From positions 161,901,465 through 161,965,464 of the forward strand of contig CP136068.1 of NCBI GenBank assembly GCA_032622095.1: DNA of 64,000 nt, written 5' to 3'. The DNA is from Siphonodentalium dalli (taxonomy: Eukaryota; Mollusca; Scaphopoda; Gadilida; Siphonodentaliidae). The notes under the pieces are model-generated. The model saw only the letters and a program-made list of their open reading frames with translations. It did not search any database and was not told the origin of the DNA. Made by a program: the position numbers and the translations under genes. The number at the start of each line of letters is the position of its first letter. Position 1 is the first letter of the stretch. Shown here one piece after another: positions 34,680 through 45,669 of this stretch.

Positions 34680-35850
34680 TATATACATGTATATATATAT
34701 ATTCATTCATAAAAGTAAGTGTACATTGTGTACTTGCGTGCTACGACATATATATATATATAAGTAAGTGGTGGTCCCAGAAATTATTTATGTTGCTATG
34801 CCTTTCAATGTTTTTCATATCTTCAGGCAACATATTATAGACATTATAAACACAAATGCCTAATTGTCCATGGTGTCACGTCTTTAACGCCTGGTGGTGA
34901 CGTCAGCTTTTGCATTTTGCTATGGCAGAATTTTTCGAATGAAAGTTTGTTCGGACGAAAGCCTTTCTACGACACTAACACTCCGCATCTCGTATAGCCG
35001 CTCTTAACAAATCGATATTCGTTTCAGACACTCCTGAAATGTTTCGGTATTCTCACAAAACTGAAGGTATTCTCTATATATTGGTGGGAAGGTTGGATAT
35101 AAAGCATACACTGACACGGTATGAAATAAACGTATAGAACATTCAATTTTATCAAACATAATAGCGTAATCGGCTAGCTCTCCAATCATTTTATTTATAC
35201 ACTACAATAAAAACAAAACAATAAAATAGGTTTCGAAAAAAATAGTCTCGAACCTTGAATAGCCCAGATTTGTATATCGCTAAGCGGAGAACGCAATAAA
35301 TCCAACAAACCAGAAAATGTCATGCATGCAGATTAGAAAGCCGGTGCAATAAGTTGATTGGGGGAGATCGATACATCGAATATACTACAGCACGTTATTA
35401 GCATTCGACCGATGACCGCCGCCACACCACTGACCGCGAAAGATCATAACTTAATAAGAAATTTGCCCAAAATACGATTAGCATTCGATTTCCACTTTTT
35501 ATCGCGGATCTATCCCGCTGTTTAGCGCGGATGTAATGCGTTGTTTACGGAAACTCGCTTTTGACAGGCATATTTGATGGGTTTTTTATCAGCCCAGTGT
35601 ACGTACTCAGTTCACCGTAACATCAAATGTGTTTTAGGTGCCCCATCTCTATGTTAACACACCAGCAATAAATCACGACAGAACTCACGCAGAACGTCCC
35701 GAATTATGAGGTTGTGTCTGACTCCGATCCAAATTACTATGCCGAGCTGGGGTAATCGATCACAACCTAGTGGGTTTATTTCAAATGTAGGGCCATGGTA
35801 CTTTTAATGTGGTAGCATGGCTTTATAGGACTGCCGCCAGAAAAGACACA
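34680..35850. other. No gene recognised
   Basis: Only short (TA)n runs and 60-codon frames are present. Nothing resembles an exon with good splice sites and a known domain. Confidence 0.4.
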
Positions 35851-35950
35851 CTATTAAAATAAATTTGTATAAATTCTACACATTATGTTTTAACTTTGAT
35901 CTTAAACAAATTGTGTATAAATGATACATGACATAGGTGGAATTTCCTTA

Positions 35951-37000
35951 TTGAATATGATTGGATAGGTGAATGTAACATTGAATATGATTGGATAGGT
36001 GAATGTAACATTGAATATGATTGGATAGGTGAATGTAACATTGAATATGATTGGATAGGTGAATGTAACATTGAATATGATTGGATAGGTGAATGTAACA
36101 TTGAATATGATTGGATAGGTGAATGTAACATTGAATATGATTGGATAGGTGAATGTAACATTGAATATGATTGGATAAGTGAATGTAACATTGAATATGA
36201 TTGGATAGGTGAATGTAACATTGAATATGATTGGATAGGTGAATGTAACATTGAATATGATTGGATAGGTGAATGTAACATTGAATATGATTGGATAGGT
36301 GAATGTAACATTGAATATGATTGGATAGGTGAATGTAACATTGAATATGATTGGATAAGTGAATGTAACATTGAATATGATTGGATAGGTGAATGTAACA
36401 TTGAATATGATTGGATAGGTGAATGTAACATTGAATATGATTGGATAGGTGAATGTAACATTGAATATGATTGGATAGGTGAATGTAACATTGAATATGA
36501 TTGGATAGGTGAATGTAACATTGAATATGATTGGATAGGTGAATGTAACATTGAATATGATTGGATAAGTGAATGTAACATTGAATATGATTGGATAGGT
36601 GAATGTAACATTGAATATGATTGGATAGGTGAATGTAACATTGAATATGATTGGATAGGTGAATGTAACATTGAATATGATTGGATAAGTGAATGTAACA
36701 TTGAATATGATTGGATAGGTGAATGTAACATTGAATATGATTGGATAGGTGAATGTAACATTGAATATGATTGGATAGGTGAATGTAACATTGAATATGA
36801 TTGGATAGGTGAATGTAACATTGAATATGATTGGATAGGTGAATGTAACATTGAATATGATTGGATAGGTGAATGTAACATTGAATATGATTGGATAAGT
36901 GAATGTAACATTGAATATGATTGGATAAGTGAATGTAACATTGAATATGATTGGATAAGTGAATGTAACATTGAATATGATTGGATAGGTGAATGTAACA
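35951..37000 (+). repeat. 30-bp minisatellite, 35 copies, almost identical
   Basis: The unit is 'ttgaatatgattggataggt' plus 'gaatgtaaca'. It spans exactly 1050 bp. The only variation I see is G to A in 'ata(g/a)gt', in seven units. Two minus frames are open for about 372 codons (SMLHSPIQSY and FNVTFTYPII). Such uniformity implies recent expansion or ongoing homogenisation. Confidence 0.97.
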
Positions 37001-37300
37001 TAGTTATTAAATAGTGACATGTGTTCTATTGGAGACTCACAAAGCTACCACAGAACAGTTGTAGCAGCAGTTGTAAATGTGTTATGTACTGTGTTTTTGT
37101 CAAAACTGAACAGCACATACATGTGTAGCACACATTTTAAAGCTGCTTCCAGATTTTAATATGGTAGCTTTTACGAGGTTTGTGTCTCAAATAGAACATA
37201 ATTATCTCATCTAATAACTATAATATACTCACATATCTCATCTAATAACTATAATATACTCACATATCTCATCTAATAACTATAATATACTCACCGTAAA

Positions 37301-37920
37301 GGCCGAAAAGTTTTGTGTTCATATGCTTAATATGGCACAGGTTAGCGACTTGCAACTGAGGAAGATCCTATTGGTTGTATCTTTCTTTTGACTTTTCAAA
37401 AACTTTACCTCTTTGGTCTTCTAAAATTTTAAAGTTTTACCTTTTTCCTTAAATTACAAATTCTTAGGTATCTTTGATTTTAATTACCCTCTTTCGATCT
37501 GTACGTTCTTAATTACTTTTCAAAATATTTCCAGCCGCTCCGTGACTTTGCTCTCCGACTCAAAATTTTATGCCAAGAACACGAGGAACACAGTGTCTGC
37601 ATGTGATTGGGACCCTGACCCTAATATATCCCCTTTCTTTCATATACTTTGCAGACACTCTCCTCTTGTTCTTGACATCCATTACATTTTTGCTCCGCCA
37701 ATATTATGTGGGTAAAATGACGAATACGTTTGAGGCGTTTTTCTTTCTTACTAAAACCTATGTTGACTAACAAATAGGCCATTTATGGTCTACCTGCCAG
37801 TGCTTCACTTTGACTTGTTTTCTGTCATTCTGGTGTGCTAGGTTTGGTGTTGCTTACCCTGGAACTCGTGTTACCTGGTCTGACACCCACTTACCTGATT
37901 GGTTACACATAAAAACAGAT
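37301..37920. other. No gene recognised in the interior of the family R copy
   Basis: There is a 66-codon plus frame at 37570-37770 with hydrophobic runs, but no start context, splice sites or homology to anything I know. 'ctttgacttttc' and 'ttacctctttggtc'-like words suggest old low-complexity sequence. Confidence 0.35.
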
Positions 37921-38479
37921 TTTTAATATGGTAGCTTTTACGAGGTTTGTGCCTCAAATAGAACATAATTATCTCATCTAATAACTATAATATACTCACA
38001 TATCTCATCTAATAACTATAATATACTCACATATCTCATCTAATAACTATAATATACTCACATATCTCATCTAATAACTATAATATACTCACATATTCAC
38101 TCATATTCAATTTTGAGAAAATTCCACCGACACATAATCATGTCATGTGCCATTTCTTCACAAATTTGTTTAAGATCAAAACTAAAGCATATTGTGCAGA
38201 ATTTATACACATTTGTTCCAAGAGTGCAAGTCGTTCCCTTGTGTATGACGTCATGACTTATCAGTTTCTATCAATAATTGTGGGGCCGTCGTACTTTAAA
38301 ACGATAGCCCAACCTGACCTGAAAAAGAAACAAAAGACCCATTAGATCATAAAAGGCGCTGATATAGTTTGTTCCTAATATAAACTCTCGTATTCAGTCA
38401 CGATCGACTCCGAACCAGATATATTTTTTCTGACATCTATAACAATTTTTATAATTTGTTCTTATATTCTTTAACAATT

Positions 38480-39255
38480 CCCAGTCTGGTGATTTACGAT
38501 TAGTCGCCTTCACTATTGAATTATCGAAGGGAATATTACTCGATTATCCTAGTCTTGTGATTTACAAGTTTTCGCCTACACTATTAAATTATCGAGGGGT
38601 ATATTACTCGATTATCATAGTTTGGTGATTTACAATTTTTCGCCTACACTATAAAATTATCGAGGGGCAAATTACTCGATTTGATCAGTCTGGTGATTTA
38701 CAATTAGTCGCCTACACTATTAAATTATCGAGGGGAATATTACTCGATTTGATCAGTCTGGTGATTTACAATTTTTCGCCTACACTATTAAATTATCGAG
38801 GGGTATATTACTCGATTTGATCAGTCTGGTGATTTACAATTTTTCGCCTACACTATTAAATTATCGAGGGGAATATTACTCGATTATCATAGTCTTGTCA
38901 TTTATAATTAGTCGCCTTCACTATTAAATTATCGAGGGGTATATTACTCGATTTGATAAATCTGGTGCATTACCATAAAGTCGCCTAGACTATTAAATTA
39001 TCGAGGGGTATATTACTCGATTATCATAGTCTTGTGATTTACAATTAGTTGCCTACACTATTAAATTATCGAGAAGTATATTACTCGATTATCATAGTCT
39101 TGTGATTTACAATTAGTTGCCTACACTATTAAATTATCGAGGGGTATATTACTCGATTATCATAGTCTGGTGATTTACAATTAGTCGCCTACAATATTAA
39201 ATTATGGAGGGGTTTATTACTCGATTTGGTTAGTCTGGTGATTTACACTATAGAA
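38480..39255 (+). repeat. About 67-bp minisatellite, 11-12 copies
   Basis: The unit contains 'gtctggtgatttacaattag', 'tcgcctacactattaaatta' and 'tcgaggggtatattactcga', then 'ttatcata' or 'tttgatca'. 'tggtgatttac...' and 'tcgcc' vary as tt/ta and ag/tt. Confidence 0.93.
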
Positions 39256-39489
39256 CTTATCTAGGTTTATATAACTCGTCACCTTCTGCGAGTCAAATCA
39301 CCATTATGTGTATTGTTATAGTATTTGTCCTTGGTATATGCACCGAGCTAGCTTAATCGATTACACATTATAGTGCACGGCCAATGGAAACATTTACACC
39401 AACGTAACCGGAACCTATTGTCATACTATATCATAACAAGATAGAGTCAGGATTTCGTGGTGATAGTTTACGACTTTGCATGATATGCA

Positions 39490-39981
39490 CAAGCCTTCGT
39501 TTAGTGTGCCTGTCATTTGCAGAATGATGTCCCCAGAGGGTGAATTCAGTGATGCTATCACACACAGCGGGCTAGCATAACCAAATTCACCCTCTGAGTA
39601 CCTTATTCTGCATGGCATTATCTGCTATGGGAGATATAGACTCAGATTGAAGTTCCCAAATGGTGAATATTGTGATGTACACCCATTGGGAACCTCCATT
39701 ATGCAATGTGTCATCTACCAATTTGGGAAAATAGAAAAACTAAACTAAAAAAGAAATAAAATCTATAGAAGTTTCTATAGAAATTTGATAATAAAGAAAC
39801 TTTCCAGAGAAGATGAGGCCTAAGCAGAATGAGGTCACTAGATAGTGAATTTGGTGATGCTGGCCCGCTATGTGGGATAGCGTCACTTACTAATGCTAGC
39901 CCGCTATGCGGGGGAGCATCACTAAATTCACCCTCTGGGGACCTCATTCCGCAAATGACAGGCACACTAAACCCAGGCTTG
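39490..39981. mobile_element. Family M element, long form, copy 2
   Basis: It starts CAAGCCTTCGTTTAGTG and ends CACTAAACCCAGGCTTG. It has palindromes at both ends, the right one with a tandemly repeated core ('ctagcccgctatgcggg'). The internal part matches 33609-34058 in opposite order. Flanks GATATGCA and GGTATGCG agree at 6 of 8. Confidence 0.7.
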
Positions 39982-40174
39982 GGTATGCGCGTGGCTAAAC
40001 ATTAACTCACTCGCGTCATTCGTCAACGTTTGACGTGGAAACACGATCATTATTCGCGCCATAAATTGTGTTTATATCCACAAAATGAAAAGTGCATTGC
40101 TGGTTGCTTTGAACTCTGCTAAGAAAAAAACCCACAAAAAGTGTCACCGAATTCCAAACATTATTTACCGGGCA

Positions 40175-40400
40175 CGATCGTTCGTATTTAACTTTATAGT
40201 ACACTTGTCTGTGATATGTTTACATGGTTTGTTTTTATTGTACGGCCGTCCGTATTTAACTTCAGTACACTTGTCTGTGATATGTTACATGGTTTGTTTT
40301 TGTTTTACGACCGTTCGTATTTAACATCAGTACACTTGTCTGTGATATGTTACATGGTTTGCTGTTCTACGATCGTTCCCATTTAACTTTACGACATCTG
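40175..40400 (+). repeat. About 60-bp tandem repeat, 4 copies
   Basis: Copies of 'cgttcgtatttaacttcagt', 'acacttgtctgtgatatgtt' and 'acatggtttgttttt' occur, with the last shortened. Confidence 0.85.
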
Positions 40401-40503
40401 TACTTGTTTTGTGTTCTGTGTTTTGGTTTATTGTATCCGGGGTGAATGTCTCGGGCGATATACTTAAGATAATATTAGTAACCCCGTGTCCGTTCACACT
40501 ATG

Positions 40504-41178
40504 CACTCTTAAAAATATAGCTACTATATACGTAGTACCTATATAGGTACTAGTGCCTAACTTTAGATACTATATAGTACATATATGCTATAGCTACTAT
40601 AAAGTACCTAATTAGGTATTATATGGTACCTAATTAGCTATTAAAAGTATTTAGCACCTAAGTTAGGTATTATATAGTACCTAAGTGGGTATTATATAGC
40701 ACCTTCATAGGCACTACATATATAGTACCTAACTATAGTGCCATTTGACAACAGAATCTTTCTTCCATTCCGAAGCCGGCGAAGTTCAACGTCAACGGAG
40801 TCGGTTGACTCGGCGGAACATGGCGAAGCGTCCATCTTTCTTGTCTTGTCTTCTTAGATTCCTGCGTTTACCTTTCACAACACATCTAATTCGGTTGATA
40901 CAACGATTAGTCGATTATAACGAATTATAACATTGGCTTCTTGAAAATAAATTCCTCGTGACCTGCGAATGCGCCCTCTGGCGTGAGCTTCTCTCAAATA
41001 ACAGGGGGGGGGGTAAATTGGTTTATCCTGAATGCGATATAGCGGTTCCAAGATAGGTACTAAAGACGGCATAGCTACTATATCACACCAATAACATATA
41101 GGTGTTACATATATAGGTACTATAGCTACAATAGCTACTATATAGTAGCTATACGGGCTCCGATTTTTTTTGTGAGTG
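40504..41178. mobile_element. Putative TIR element rich in 'tagctac/gtagcta' palindromes
   Basis: It starts CACTCTTAAAAATATAGC and ends TTTTTTTGTGAGTG. Subterminal regions consist of 'ctactatatagtagcta'-like and 'tacctatataggtac'-like self-complementary words. A clear target duplication is not visible. A 61-codon frame (40745-40930, basic, RQRSRLTRRNMAKRP) lies inside without known relatives. Confidence 0.5.
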
Positions 41179-41399
41179 TACGGGTTTTAACACTGAATGT
41201 TTAAACTTAGACATCAGCTTTTACACATAATACAACCGGGTTTCAGAGAGGGGTAACTGTGGAAATTGATTTCCCGACAGGAGGCCCTATATGAAACACG
41301 GAAACTGTCTGGGGTTGTGATTTCTGGAACGAGGTAGTTTACGCAATGCGAAAACAATCAGGGGGGGGGGGGTGGGTTGTACTGTTAGGACATATAGGC

Positions 41400-41625
41400 G
41401 ACTACGTAATTCAGGATTTTTTGAATACGTGGAAATTGACACCATAAAGAACTACTAAATATAAGACTTACGAATAACGTATATTTATCACATAGTGAAC
41501 TACTGCATATACGACTTACGAGTAGTTTATTATAGTCACACAATGAACTACAACATATTCGACTTATGAATAGATTATTATAGTCACATAATGAACTGTT
41601 ACACATAAGACTTACACAACTTGTT
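41400..41625 (+). repeat. About 60-bp imperfect tandem repeat, 4 copies
   Basis: Units carry 'cacatagtgaactac(t)', 'gcatatacgacttacgaata' and 'gtttattatagt'. A minus frame (SSLCDYNNLFISRICC) merely reads the repeat. Confidence 0.75.
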
Positions 41626-41639
41626 TGTTGCATGGGTGT

Positions 41640-42440
41640 GTACTCATTTTACGAACATCTATTCATTGACCGAGGTGTTATAAATATGAGTTTTTAACAA
41701 TTGCTGAGTTTGAATGTGTTTTGTAAATGTCCACAGTTCGTGTAGCAGTTTATCCTGTCAGATAAACGTTTATATATGTCTTAAAGATGGATTATCTCTT
41801 TAAATAATTTGTTTTAAACAGTTGCGTGGGTATAACATAATCAATATGAACTGAAGACCCCTGTCCGGAAAGGCTTCGATCAATTAATATTGATTTTATT
41901 TCGAATATTTTATTGGGCCCGTTTATTTGTCTATTTTTAGAACAGACCATTCGGGTGATACCATATAGCGATAGAGAGCATTAGGTTGTTACTATGGCTA
42001 CGTACCGAGCGTCAAATGCCCAGATTGTTGGTTGTATTGTTTTATTCCATAGTTATAAGCGATAATGGGTATAATTAACGTTTATTTGTGACAAAATTAC
42101 GCAATAAAATTTATGGTCTCTGTTAACAGTAACTACTATTGTTCGTTAGCTAAACAACCACACCTATTTAGACCAGAAAATATTCGAAATAAATTCATTA
42201 TTAATCGATAGAAGCATTTCCGGACAGGAGTCTTCGACTCAGATCTAATATTTTATACCCCGGTAACTATATAATACATGCTTACAAAGAGATAATCCAC
42301 ATTTAAACAAATTCATGATCAAAATCGCTTTTGGTTAGAGAGTTGATTGATGACGTAGGTTCGATGCCCTGATTATTCTGGGACTACACTGCTTTGTACT
42401 GCTGAATCATGTGAAGATGATTGTTTTAGGGTTATTGCAC
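41640..42440. repeat. Dispersed repeat related to 44815-44960 and 55200-55430
   Basis: 'cgaacatctat', 'aatatgagtttttaacaatt' and 'aaacgtttatatatgt' reappear at about 54770-55360. 'ctgtccggaaaggcttcg' and its inverted copy 'tttccggacaggagtcttcg' lie at 41876 and 42219, and also near 44893. The two inverted words make this an old fold-back or TIR element. Confidence 0.55.
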
Positions 42441-42524
42441 CCCGGCGATCTGGTGTCGGAGCGTGTGAGTCAGTCGCCCGATATGCACCACACACAATGT
42501 TCCTCGGAGCGGTATACTGTGGTC

Positions 42525-42530
42525 TATAAA
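42525..42530 (+). promoter_or_regulatory. Probable TATA box of the TGF-beta prodomain gene
   Basis: TATAAA lies in 'ggtctataaagcgcgacg'. A start site about 25-30 bases on would fall near 42555, ahead of a stretch ending in a strong donor at 42792. This is the only TATA box in the neighbourhood placed sensibly for the gene. It is inferred, with no transcript evidence. Confidence 0.45.
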
Positions 42531-42554
42531 GCGCGACGTTCCTAATCAACTAAT

Positions 42555-42791
42555 GCTTTGATTTGCCCATAACATCATTAGGTCGCTGCCCGTCTAGACG
42601 CAACCACAATGAGTTCCGAAATTATACCGCAGATCCCAAAGATCACGTGACCTATGGATTTAACCGGCGTGCATCGCCGCTAGCTAATTTCCACAAATGG
42701 TTTCGCACGAATCCAGCCAACTATAAATATGTGTTCATGCTTCCAGACTTTAAGTTACAACAACAACTACAACAACATACGCATTCTAATG
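42555..42791 (+). other. Predicted 5' exon of the prodomain gene (mainly untranslated)
   Basis: It ends 'cattctaat' followed by GTAAGT at 42792, a near-perfect donor. The matching acceptor 'gtattttcag' ends at 43476, giving a 685-bp intron. The frame through this exon (HNEFRNYTADPKDHVTYGF...) is open and in phase with the next exon. Translating it would bury the signal peptide, so I read the exon as 5' UTR with two short upstream ORFs, one starting 'atgagttccg'. An alternative is a separate first coding exon. Confidence 0.4.
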
Positions 42792-42968
42792 TAAGTGATT
42801 TTGTGCTTTGTGAAAACCAAAGTGAAAACCAAAGTAGCACACAACGAGGAGCTTTATACACCACGTGATTCGCATCGCGTTAGATATCAAAATATATCAC
42901 ATGAAACCCCTATTATATCATTAAAAAACCACTAGATATTTTCTGATCAATGTATCGATTCGAGTGGC

Positions 42969-43066
42969 CAAGCCTTGAAATAGTGTGTCTGTCATTTGCC
43001 GAATGAGGTTCCCAGAGGGTGAATTTAGTGATGCTACCCCGCATAGCGGGCTAGCATCACCAAATG
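42969..43066 (+). mobile_element. Family M palindromic MITE, truncated, in intron 1
   Basis: CAAGCCTTGAAATAGTGTGTCTG starts it, and one full hairpin ('ccagagggtgaatttagtga' to 'atcaccaaat') follows. It stops before the right TIR. It lies between the predicted 5' exon and the first coding exon. Confidence 0.7.
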
Positions 43067-43319
43067 CGATTTTTGTCACAATAAATTCACGGTTTGACAT
43101 ACAGATCGTCGATAATCGTCAGTTTATATCATTTTAGACGTGGACACTCCGGGATGACCGGCGTTCGTACGGCAATAGAAAAGTTATCCCGAAAATTCCA
43201 TAAGGCTGTTAACTGGTATTCCGTATTCCACCCTCTGTGTTAAGTGGTATTCCGTATTCCAGGGGGTGGGGGTGGGGGCCTCATGGGAATGTATTTCTAA
43301 ACCTCTACATTGCATTAAT

Positions 43320-43500
43320 TTCAATTTCAGACGGCGTTCGGATGAACGATGGTATAGACACACTACACCACATTTCCACCAGCGAATGCATTTATAAACC
43401 TCTACATTGAACGATGTTATAGATAAAGTCTACCACATTTATAAACGTCAACATTACATTATTTTTGTATTTTCAGACGGCGTTCGGACGAACGATGGTA
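43320..43500 (+). repeat. Duplicated splice-acceptor region before coding exon 1
   Basis: 'tttcagacggcgttcgga(t/c)g', 'aacgatgg' occurs twice. The first copy has its acceptor AG at 43329-43330, the second at 43475-43476. Around them 'aaacctctacattg' or 'aaacgtcaacattac' and 'cacatttataaac' are also repeated. The upstream copy lacks the signal-peptide coding part, so it could serve only as an alternative acceptor. Confidence 0.75.
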
Positions 43501-43530
43501 ATGCGCCAAGACCACACGAAGAGCGCTACA

Positions 43531-45486
43531 ATGTACTTTAACGTGGTGTTTCTCGCGCTGTTACTGTTAGCTGAGAGCACGGTGGCGATCGGAAACAAGC
43601 TGCTGAGCATGCGCTGTTCTCGATGCCAGAATAACTGTCATGGCTGTCGGCGCGTGGGTGCCGGTGCTAGACAAGAATGGGAGAGGCTCGGCGCGGGGGC
43701 CAGAAAGGAGTTGGAGCTTCGGAAACACCTCGATGTGCTGAACAGAAAACTCAATCGACCGACCAAACTTACCTCACAACAGAAGTTTAAGGACAAGTTA
43801 GAAATAAAGTCGAGAGCATCCAGTGAGTATATGTATTTATTATACACATAAACGCTCAACTGACAGACAAACTTACCTCACAACAGACGACAAGTTAGAA
43901 ATACACTCGAGTGCTAGCAGTGAGTATTTGTATTTAGTATCCACATAAACTCTCAATCGACAGACAAATTTACCTCACAACAGAAGCCTGGTGACAAGTT
44001 AGAAATACAGTCGAGAGCATCCAGTGAGTTTATGTATTTATTATGCACATAAACTCTTAATCGATCAATCAAACTTACATCACAACAGATGCTTGGGGAC
44101 AAGTTAGAAATACAGTCGAGAGCATCCAGTGAGTATATGTATTTATTATACACATAAACTCTAAATCGACCAATCAAACTTACCTCACAACATAAGACAA
44201 GTTTGAAATACACACGAGTGCTAGCAGTGTGTATATGTATGTATTATCCACATAAACTCTCAATCGACAGACAAACTTACCTCGCAACAGAAGCTTGGGG
44301 ACAAGTTAGAAATACATTCGCGAGCTTCTCGTAACTATATGTATTTATTATACACATAAACTCTTAATCGACCAATCAAATTTACCTCAAAACAGATGCT
44401 TAACGACAGGTTATAAATACAGTCGATATCTTCCAGTAAGTGTATATATTTATTACGACCTAAACTCTCAATCTTATTTCCTCAAATTCTGGAGAATTGT
44501 ACATGCAGATAATGACACAAGTCCAGGTTGTACATGTATATACGTTAATTGTCAAAAGAGAACATGCAACATCATTTTTCTAAGACCAGATTTCAAGACT
44601 ACAAATACATTTTAGTGAATAAAATACCGATATAACTGAATATCGGGTATAAATAAGTTGTGTCTAAATGAATTTTGTCTTGATTGACGGTGCTAACAAG
44701 ATAGAGTTTTCCGTCTTGATTGACGGTGCTAACAAGAGAGAGTTATCCCTCTTGGTACGCTCCAGATACGCACCGAACGTTTAAACGAGATCGCCTGGCA
44801 TCTCTGTTCTAAATATAGCCCGTAGACCTTCCGGAAAGGTTGGATGTATTATACCAGTACAATATCGAATTAAACTATATATTTATTGTTAGAATGGTTT
44901 CCGGACAGGTCTCTTCGATTCATTTTTATTATTTTATACCCCGAAAACTATTTATACGACTTGTTAGGAAGATACACACTAAATTATATTATGATATTCT
45001 TCTTTGTTTCCAGTATATACTCTGAACAACCGGGTGATGTTCTTCGAGTTCACCATAGAATCTCTGTCAGTTTATGACATCAAGCGCGTTTACCTCAAAT
45101 TCTACGTGGAACAAAAAGCGAAAAAGCGACGAAAGCTAAAACTGCAGCTGTTCTCAGCTAACGCCAAGGGTAAAAATAGAAGATTCCTGTCATCAAAAAG
45201 ATTTGACGTCACGGGCTCGAGCGAATGGAACGAAATTCCACTCCCCATTCTTAAATTCAGTGACATTCTCAAAGTGAATAAGGGCAATTTCTACTTGTTT
45301 TTGAAATGCCGCGGGTGTAACAGGCGAACTAGAGTTGTCTTTCCTGTTAAGCGTCAAAGAAGGAGGCCGCATATGAGGCGGCGACAAAGGAAAGGAAAAC
45401 GAAGGAGTAGACGGATGGACAAAGGTCAATTGCTGAATGCAATGCGACCTAAACTTGAGATTGAATTTCGACGTGGTCACACGTGA
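43531..45486 (+). CDS. Secreted TGF-beta (activin/inhibin-type) prodomain-only protein, two coding exons
   Basis: Coding exons are 43531-43822 and 45014-45486, joined in phase 1 by donor GTGAGT and acceptor 'tttgtttccag', giving 254 residues. The start at 43531 gives a clean signal peptide (MYFNVVFLALLLLAESTVA, 1-19); in-frame ATGs at 43495 and 43501 would add 10-12 polar residues. Next come CSRCQNNCHGC (29-39), an amphipathic helix LELRKHLDVLNRKLNRP (61-77), FFEFTIES (107-114), VYLKFYV, FDVTGSSEW (161-169), a CRGC pair (196-199), a very basic loop (210-231) and RPKLEIEFRR (242-251). This order, including both CxxC sites, the basic loop and the closing strand, is that of activin/inhibin-beta propeptides. 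In such ligands the protein would continue into a 110-residue cystine-knot domain; here it ends GHT-stop. I see no mature domain in any frame downstream. Possible roles, by inference, are binding or antagonising a ligand. A decayed ligand gene is the alternative. Confidence 0.8.
43750..44470 (+). repeat. Tandem copies of the exon 1 end plus donor, about 7 units
   Basis: The unit of about 100 bp is the last 70 bases of coding exon 1 and the first 30 of the intron. It includes 'ctcaatcgaccgaccaaact', 'tacctcacaacag', 'gacaagttagaaata', 'tcgagagcatcca' and 'gtgagtatatgtatttatta'. The first unit is the functional exon end. Six more, progressively altered, fill the start of the intron. Several keep both an AG after 'cctcacaac' and the GTGAGT donor. 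A 40-base cassette between them would shift the frame. Confidence 0.88.
44670..44765 (+). repeat. Two-copy repeat 'cttgattgacggtgctaaca' in the intron
   Basis: The unit includes 'agatagagtt(t/a)tcc'. A related three-copy block with 'gtactaacaagatagagttc' lies at 53222-53345, so this is part of a dispersed family. It is followed by 'cttccggaaaggttgg' and 'tttccggacaggtctcttcg', inverted words shared with 41876 and 42219. Confidence 0.65.
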
Positions 45487-45669
45487 CTTCGTGTGTTGAT
45501 ATAAGTCATGTGATTTGCACGTGACTATAACATGACGTGTTCGGCCAGTTGATGACCTTTATGGCGGGAATCCTCGTAAATTCTCGTGATTTGAGGCGGT
45601 GGAATATGATCTCAGTCACACATATTACCTCCACTAACCGAGTACCCTCGTAACCATCGTACGGATGTG

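Larger units (their letters stand above)
35851..38227. mobile_element. Family R transposon copy containing minisatellites
   Basis: The left arm 'aattctacacattatgtttt', 'aaacaaattgtgtataaatg' and 'acatgacataggtggaattt' mirrors the right arm ending near 38227 ('gtgccatttcttcacaaatt', 'attgtgcagaatttatacac', 'ccaagagtgc'). The 30-bp array (35951-37000) replaces the subterminal region on the left. A 'atctcatctaataactataa' plus 'tatactcacat' repeat occurs at 37202-37295 and again at 37967-38095. 'ttaatatggtagcttttacg' occurs twice (37157, 37922), so part of the interior is duplicated. Confidence 0.65.

Noticed and set aside
35883..37020. Two 372-codon minus frames (MLHSPIQSYS / FNVTFTYPII)
   Set aside because: Both frames read the same 30-bp array, and the array lies within a transposon copy.
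42327..42375. tRNA-like boxes: 'tggttagagag' and 'ggttcgatgcc'
   Set aside because: The two boxes are only about 24 bases apart, no cloverleaf forms, and the stretch recurs in decayed form near 55377 as part of a dispersed repeat. A very old SINE head cannot be excluded.
42563..42868. 101-codon frame ahead of the prodomain gene
   Set aside because: It crosses a strong donor at 42792, so I treat it as a 5' exon and not as a gene of its own. It has no recognisable domain.
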